Origin: JAHDBG01 sp963922685 | Lineage (GTDB): Bacteria; Pseudomonadota; Gammaproteobacteria; Chromatiales; Chromatiaceae | DNA length: 64,000 nt | Direction of reading: 5' to 3' | NCBI GenBank assembly: GCA_963922685.1 | Contig: CAWUJM010000003.1 | Location: 1 to 64,000 of the forward strand | Part shown: piece after piece, positions 60,903 through 64,000 of the stretch | Position numbering within the stretch: the stretch's first letter is position 1 | Layout: every line of letters starts with the position of its first letter | Program-made: the position numbers and the translations under genes | The notes under the pieces: generated by a model | Told to the model about the DNA's origin: nothing | Seen by the model: only the letters and a program-made list of their open reading frames with translations | Databases searched by the model: none

Positions 60903-60924
60903 GACGTGGTACTGGTGGCACGTC
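60903..60924. promoter_or_regulatory. GACGTG-N10-CAC dyad, site 3
   Basis: GACGTG, GTACTGGTGG, CACGTC is a perfect outer dyad. It lies between operons starting at 60847 (-) and 60953 (+), so it could serve both. Confidence 0.6.
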
Positions 60925-60952
60925 AGGCCGGTGCGGGACGCGAAGATGGGAC

Positions 60953-61621
60953 ATGTCCAAAACATCATCAACCGATTCTGCCCGTCAGTTTGCCCGGCTG
61001 ACCGGCGCAATCGGACGTTACGCCAGGGCAGCGGACGGCCTGGCACGTGAACTGGCACCCTACCTGACACGTGACATTCAGAACCGCATCCGGCACTGGT
61101 CGCAGCCACCGAATGCGCCCCTGACCCAACAGTTAAAAGGCCGCAACAATCCGCTGGTAAATACCGGCGAACTGCGCGCCTCCATCACCCATAAGGTGCA
61201 GGGCAGCCAGATGATCATCGGCACCAATAAGGTGTATGCGCCACTGGTACACAACGGTGGCGTGATCCGACCGAAAAAGGCCGATACCTTAATGATTCCG
61301 GCCACCCGCAAGATCCGGCGTCTGGTCGATATCCGGGGCGTGCGCGGCACCATCAACTTTTTTAAGGAATCGCTGGGTGCCGATCTGCACTGGACGCCAA
61401 AGAGCCTGATCGGCAGCGGTGGGGTGAACCTGCGCGATTACGGCGTCAAGCTGACCCAACAGTTTGATGATGCGGGCAATGCGCTACCGCAGGGCTATCT
61501 GTTGTTTGTGCGCAAGCGGGCCGTGACCGTACCGGCCCGACCGTTTCTGCGGCTGACCCGGGCACAACGCCAGGCCCTGATCGGACAGGTGCGCACGAAG
61601 CTGCGTAAGACACTGCAATGA
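60953..61621 (+). CDS. Phage virion morphogenesis protein (P2 gpS-like tail completion)
   Basis: A 222-aa protein with the family signature NNPLVNTGELRASITHKV and YAPLVHNGG, and a C-terminal PARPFLRLT motif found in gpS and related tail-completion proteins. It is longer than P2 gpS (150 aa) owing to an insertion near residues 110-175. GGGAC lies upstream of ATG. It is the first + gene of the right block. Confidence 0.82.
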   Translation: MSKTSSTDSARQFARLTGAIGRYARAADGLARELAPYLTRDIQNRIRHWSQPPNAPLTQQLKGRNNPLVNTGELRASITHKVQGSQMIIGTNKVYAPLVHNGGVIRPKKADTLMIPATRKIRRLVDIRGVRGTINFFKESLGADLHWTPKSLIGSGGVNLRDYGVKLTQQFDDAGNALPQGYLLFVRKRAVTVPARPFLRLTRAQRQALIGQVRTKLRKTLQ

Positions 61622-62130
61622 AACACCTGATCTTACTGAAAGACCTGACAGAAGACCGCACCGGGCTGCCCACCGTGATTGAACCGACCCGGGCGCAATC
61701 CCCGGCACATGTCCGGCTGATGGCATCCGATCTGCGCCTGTCCGATATCGGTCAGGGCAGCGGCCAGACCGATGTGCCGTATCTGGCAAACATCAGAATG
61801 ACCCTGAGTGCGCGCCTGCTCGGTGGCAACGAAGGGCTCAGCCTGGCCAGCCAGGGCATTGCGCTCAGCATCCGGCTGGACGAGTGGCTGCGTACCCCGT
61901 TCACCTTAGATGCGGGTCAGCTGGTCGTAGCCTCCGGCCTGACCCTGGACGGCGAAGCCGCGTGTCATGCAGCCGAACAGCAGGCCAGTACATTTGAACG
62001 ACTGGTGGAAGATGAATCGTCTGACGAGTCGCGCCTGTTTCAATTCCGCGAAGACTGGACTTTCACAATGACCCTGCGGGTGATCCGCACGCACAACCCG
62101 CCCAGACTGCAGCAGGTGGCGCAGACATGA
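61618..62130 (+). CDS. Phage protein, Mu gp37-like position
   Basis: A 170-aa protein between gpS-like and gpU-like genes. The position and the ending FREDWTFTMTLRVIRTHNPP suit the DUF1834/gp37 tail-terminator type, but similarity is not clear to me. Start overlaps the previous stop (ATGA); stop overlaps the next ATG. Confidence 0.55.
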   Translation: MKHLILLKDLTEDRTGLPTVIEPTRAQSPAHVRLMASDLRLSDIGQGSGQTDVPYLANIRMTLSARLLGGNEGLSLASQGIALSIRLDEWLRTPFTLDAGQLVVASGLTLDGEAACHAAEQQASTFERLVEDESSDESRLFQFREDWTFTMTLRVIRTHNPPRLQQVAQT

Positions 62131-62507
62131 ACTGGGGCAGCCTGGGTGACATCAGCTTCCGCACCACCTATACGCCGGGTGAACTGCAGTCAACCCGCCG
62201 CTGGCGTTACACGCCGCATCAGTTTGTGGTGGGTTATCCGGCACATGACTTTCATGGCGAGGACGAGCACCGGCTGAACTTTAAGATCGAACTGCATGCT
62301 GAATTTATCGACCCGTGGCAGGCGTATCAGGCCCTGCGGGCGCAGGCCGACAGCGGCCAGGCACACACTCTGATGATTGGCAGTCGCTATCTGGGTGAGT
62401 TTGCGATCCGGTCGATGCAGCAGACGCTGGGGCAGACCGACCTGGCGGGCAACCTGGTGCATCTGAGCCTGCAGATTGAAGCGATGGAGGTACGCGCGCG
62501 TGGCTGA
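62127..62507 (+). CDS. Tail protein U (P2 gpU-like)
   Basis: A 126-aa protein with FRTTYTPGELQS at the start and GEFAIRSMQQTLGQTD in the middle, typical of gpU, which works with X and D at the hub. Its 3' end overlaps the X gene by 8 bp. Confidence 0.85.
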   Translation: MNWGSLGDISFRTTYTPGELQSTRRWRYTPHQFVVGYPAHDFHGEDEHRLNFKIELHAEFIDPWQAYQALRAQADSGQAHTLMIGSRYLGEFAIRSMQQTLGQTDLAGNLVHLSLQIEAMEVRARG

Positions 62508-62715
62508 GGTGATCACCCGCACAGACGAACGCTGGGACAGTTTGAGTCAGCGCACCCTGGGCCATCCGGCGCAATACCCGCTGATCTGGCAGGCCAATCC
62601 GGATCTGTCGCGTGAGCTGCAATATGCGCCGACCCTGCCGGGCGGGCTACACCTGCAGTTGCCGGATACGGTACCGCAGACCACGGATGAGATCGGGACA
62701 CCACCGTGGCGATAA
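62500..62715 (+). CDS. Tail protein X (P2 gpX-like, LysM-like)
   Basis: A protein of about 71 aa from GTG 62500 (EVITRTDERWDSLSQRTLGH), the gpX pattern of a short LysM-like peptidoglycan-binding fold. A longer open frame begins upstream but lies within gpU. The stop overlaps the D gene start. Confidence 0.82.
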   Translation: MAEVITRTDERWDSLSQRTLGHPAQYPLIWQANPDLSRELQYAPTLPGGLHLQLPDTVPQTTDEIGTPPWR

Positions 62716-63701
62716 ACATCCGCCAGACCCACATCCAGCTGATCTGGAATGGCACAGATGTGACCCGCGATCTGAGCGGGCGGGTGCAGGAACTGCGCTT
62801 CAGCGACCGGTTTAAGCGTGGCCAGGCACAGCGCGATGAAGTCGCGATCCGGCTGGATAACGGCGACTACCGGTTTGTGAATACCTGGTGGCCGGAGACC
62901 GGTTCCGTGCTGCAACCGGCAATCGTATGGGATGACGGTGCCGGGGCACAGACCTGGGCCCTCGGCACCTTCGCGATCGACCAGCACACGTTGCGCCGCG
63001 CGCCACACAGCCTGACCGTGCAGGCCCTGAGCCAGACCGCGCAACGCCACGCCCTGGATGCGGTGCAGACGCGCAGCTGGGAACAGATCACCCTGGCCGC
63101 GCTGGCCCAACAGATTGCGACCGAGTCCGGCCTGCGCGCACAGATCAGCGCAGCCGATATACCACTGCAGAATCTGCAACAACGCCAGGAATCGGCCCAC
63201 GCCCTGCTGGGCCGTCTGGCAAAGACACATAACCGGGTATTTGCGATCAAGGGCGAACACCTGCTGCTGACTGGCCAGGCCGCACCCACCGTGCATCCGG
63301 TCAGCTGGGTGGACGACATCATCGCCGGTGATCTTAAGACCAAAGACCGGGTGCTGTATACCGCCTGCACCATCCAGTATTACGACGCCGAACGTGACCA
63401 GCTGCTGAACCATACCGAACGGGCCAGCGGGGTCAGCAGTGACCGGGTGCTGAACCTGTATACCCCGGCGACTGACCTGGCCGAGGCACAACGGCTGGCA
63501 CAGGCCGCGCTGGCGGATGCGAACCAGACCGGGCAGGGACAGGGATCTCTGGTGATGCGCGGCCAGCCGATTGCAGCCGGTGAACAGATCGACCTGCAAC
63601 GCGCCGGACGGATGGGTGGCATATTCACAGTGCGTGAAGCGATCCATACCCTGCAGCCCGGCTGGACCACCCACCTGACTCTGGAGCGCACCGATGGTTG
63701 A
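62706..63701 (+). CDS. Tail protein D / late control gpD (P2-like hub)
   Basis: A 331-aa hub protein like P2 gpD or T4 gp27. VTRDLSGRVQELRFSDRF, VAIRLDNGDYRFVNTWWPET and RVFAIKGEHLLLTG are typical. It starts with GTG in the X gene and ends in overlap with the J gene. Confidence 0.88.
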   Translation: MAINIRQTHIQLIWNGTDVTRDLSGRVQELRFSDRFKRGQAQRDEVAIRLDNGDYRFVNTWWPETGSVLQPAIVWDDGAGAQTWALGTFAIDQHTLRRAPHSLTVQALSQTAQRHALDAVQTRSWEQITLAALAQQIATESGLRAQISAADIPLQNLQQRQESAHALLGRLAKTHNRVFAIKGEHLLLTGQAAPTVHPVSWVDDIIAGDLKTKDRVLYTACTIQYYDAERDQLLNHTERASGVSSDRVLNLYTPATDLAEAQRLAQAALADANQTGQGQGSLVMRGQPIAAGEQIDLQRAGRMGGIFTVREAIHTLQPGWTTHLTLERTDG

Positions 63702-64000
63702 ACTACCACCGATTCAACAGGTTGACGAAGATTATCCGACCCGTCTTTCGCGGATGAAACAGGACTATGCGCATGCCACCGGCACCTACCCGTTACCGGC
63801 GCATCCGGAGACCTTCCTGCTGGAACAGATGGCGTATGAACTGAGCCTGGCCGACCAGCGGATCAATGCCGAATCGCGGCAGAACCTGCTGGCCGAGGCG
63901 CAGGCCGAACGGCTGGACTACCTGGGCGACCTGCTGAGTACGCCACGCCTGGCACCGCAACCGGCACGCACTCAGATTGAATTTACACTGAGTACGGATC
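63694..64000 (+). CDS. Baseplate protein J (P2 gpJ-like), partial
   Basis: The first 102 residues (VELPPIQQVDEDYPTRLSRM, HPETFLLEQMAYELSLADQR, QAERLDYLGDLLSTPRL) match baseplate J wedge proteins. The gene is cut by the window edge. In P2 it would precede I, which here lies at 43308 on the other strand. Confidence 0.85.
   Translation, partial: MVELPPIQQVDEDYPTRLSRMKQDYAHATGTYPLPAHPETFLLEQMAYELSLADQRINAESRQNLLAEAQAERLDYLGDLLSTPRLAPQPARTQIEFTLSTD

Noticed and set aside
1..64000. CRISPR arrays
   Set aside because: No regularly spaced short direct repeats with unique spacers were seen.

Overview
The window looks like a chromosome segment of a gammaproteobacterium with moderate to high GC content. 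The evidence is the housekeeping set and its order: hisG beside murA, a zapB-like gene beside zapA, ksgA beside an rnaAM-type PHP gene, pcnB, ispB, fmt, mutM, nadE, serS and gluQ. A Sat-type ATP sulfurylase is compatible with a sulfur-metabolising lineage, but I cannot name a genus from sequence alone.

Layout, 1-40 kb: selO, an atypical P1B-ATPase and an egtD-like methyltransferase lie on +. A seven-gene minus-strand run follows (bioB, RNB nuclease, cytochrome c, queF, a CcmI-like TPR protein, an SDR and a FolP-like protein; about 11.4 to 5.2 kb). Then come tRNA-Ala and tRNA-Glu, hisG-murA, zapB-like/zapA, ksgA/PHP, pcnB, tRNA-Ser, an orphan ABC ATPase, a GxSxG hydrolase, tRNA-Pro, ispB and fmt. 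An AT-rich accessory patch at 22.1-23.6 kb holds an IS3-type remnant and a Doc-type toxin-antitoxin pair. After dgt, mutM and nadE there is a RES/Xre-type toxin-antitoxin pair coupled to nadE. A degraded region follows at 28.3-29.4 kb, then serS, a divergent purD, gluQ, tRNA-Lys, gmhA-sat, a DUF3604 protein and ligA.

From about 40.2 kb to the right edge is a contractile-tailed prophage or derivative. Its head genes are Mu-like (gp27-type small terminase, large terminase, DUF935 portal, gpF-like minor head protein, protease/scaffold) with lambda-type capsid and decoration proteins. Its tail genes are P2-like (FI, FII, V, W, PAAR, I, H/collar, E+E', T, U, X, D, S and the start of J). The genes lie in divergent blocks. 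Three copies of a GACGTG-N10-CAC dyad sit at or near block starts. A class I ribonucleotide reductase beta gene (nrdB) is translationally coupled inside the late operon. No integrase, transposase, repressor or replication gene of the phage is visible, and the element continues past the right edge.

The most unusual non-coding structure is a family of four palindromic elements (171-283, 11562-11668, 29157-29265, 30841-30948). Each has a conserved core of about 72 bp flanked by 17-21 bp arms that are perfectly complementary within a copy but differ between copies. In one copy the core is inverted relative to a conserved flank. Other notable points are a pcnB gene with no ATG/GTG/TTG at its homology-supported start (probable AUU start), a tail-chaperone -1 frameshift, and a tail-fibre gene that needs a frameshift.
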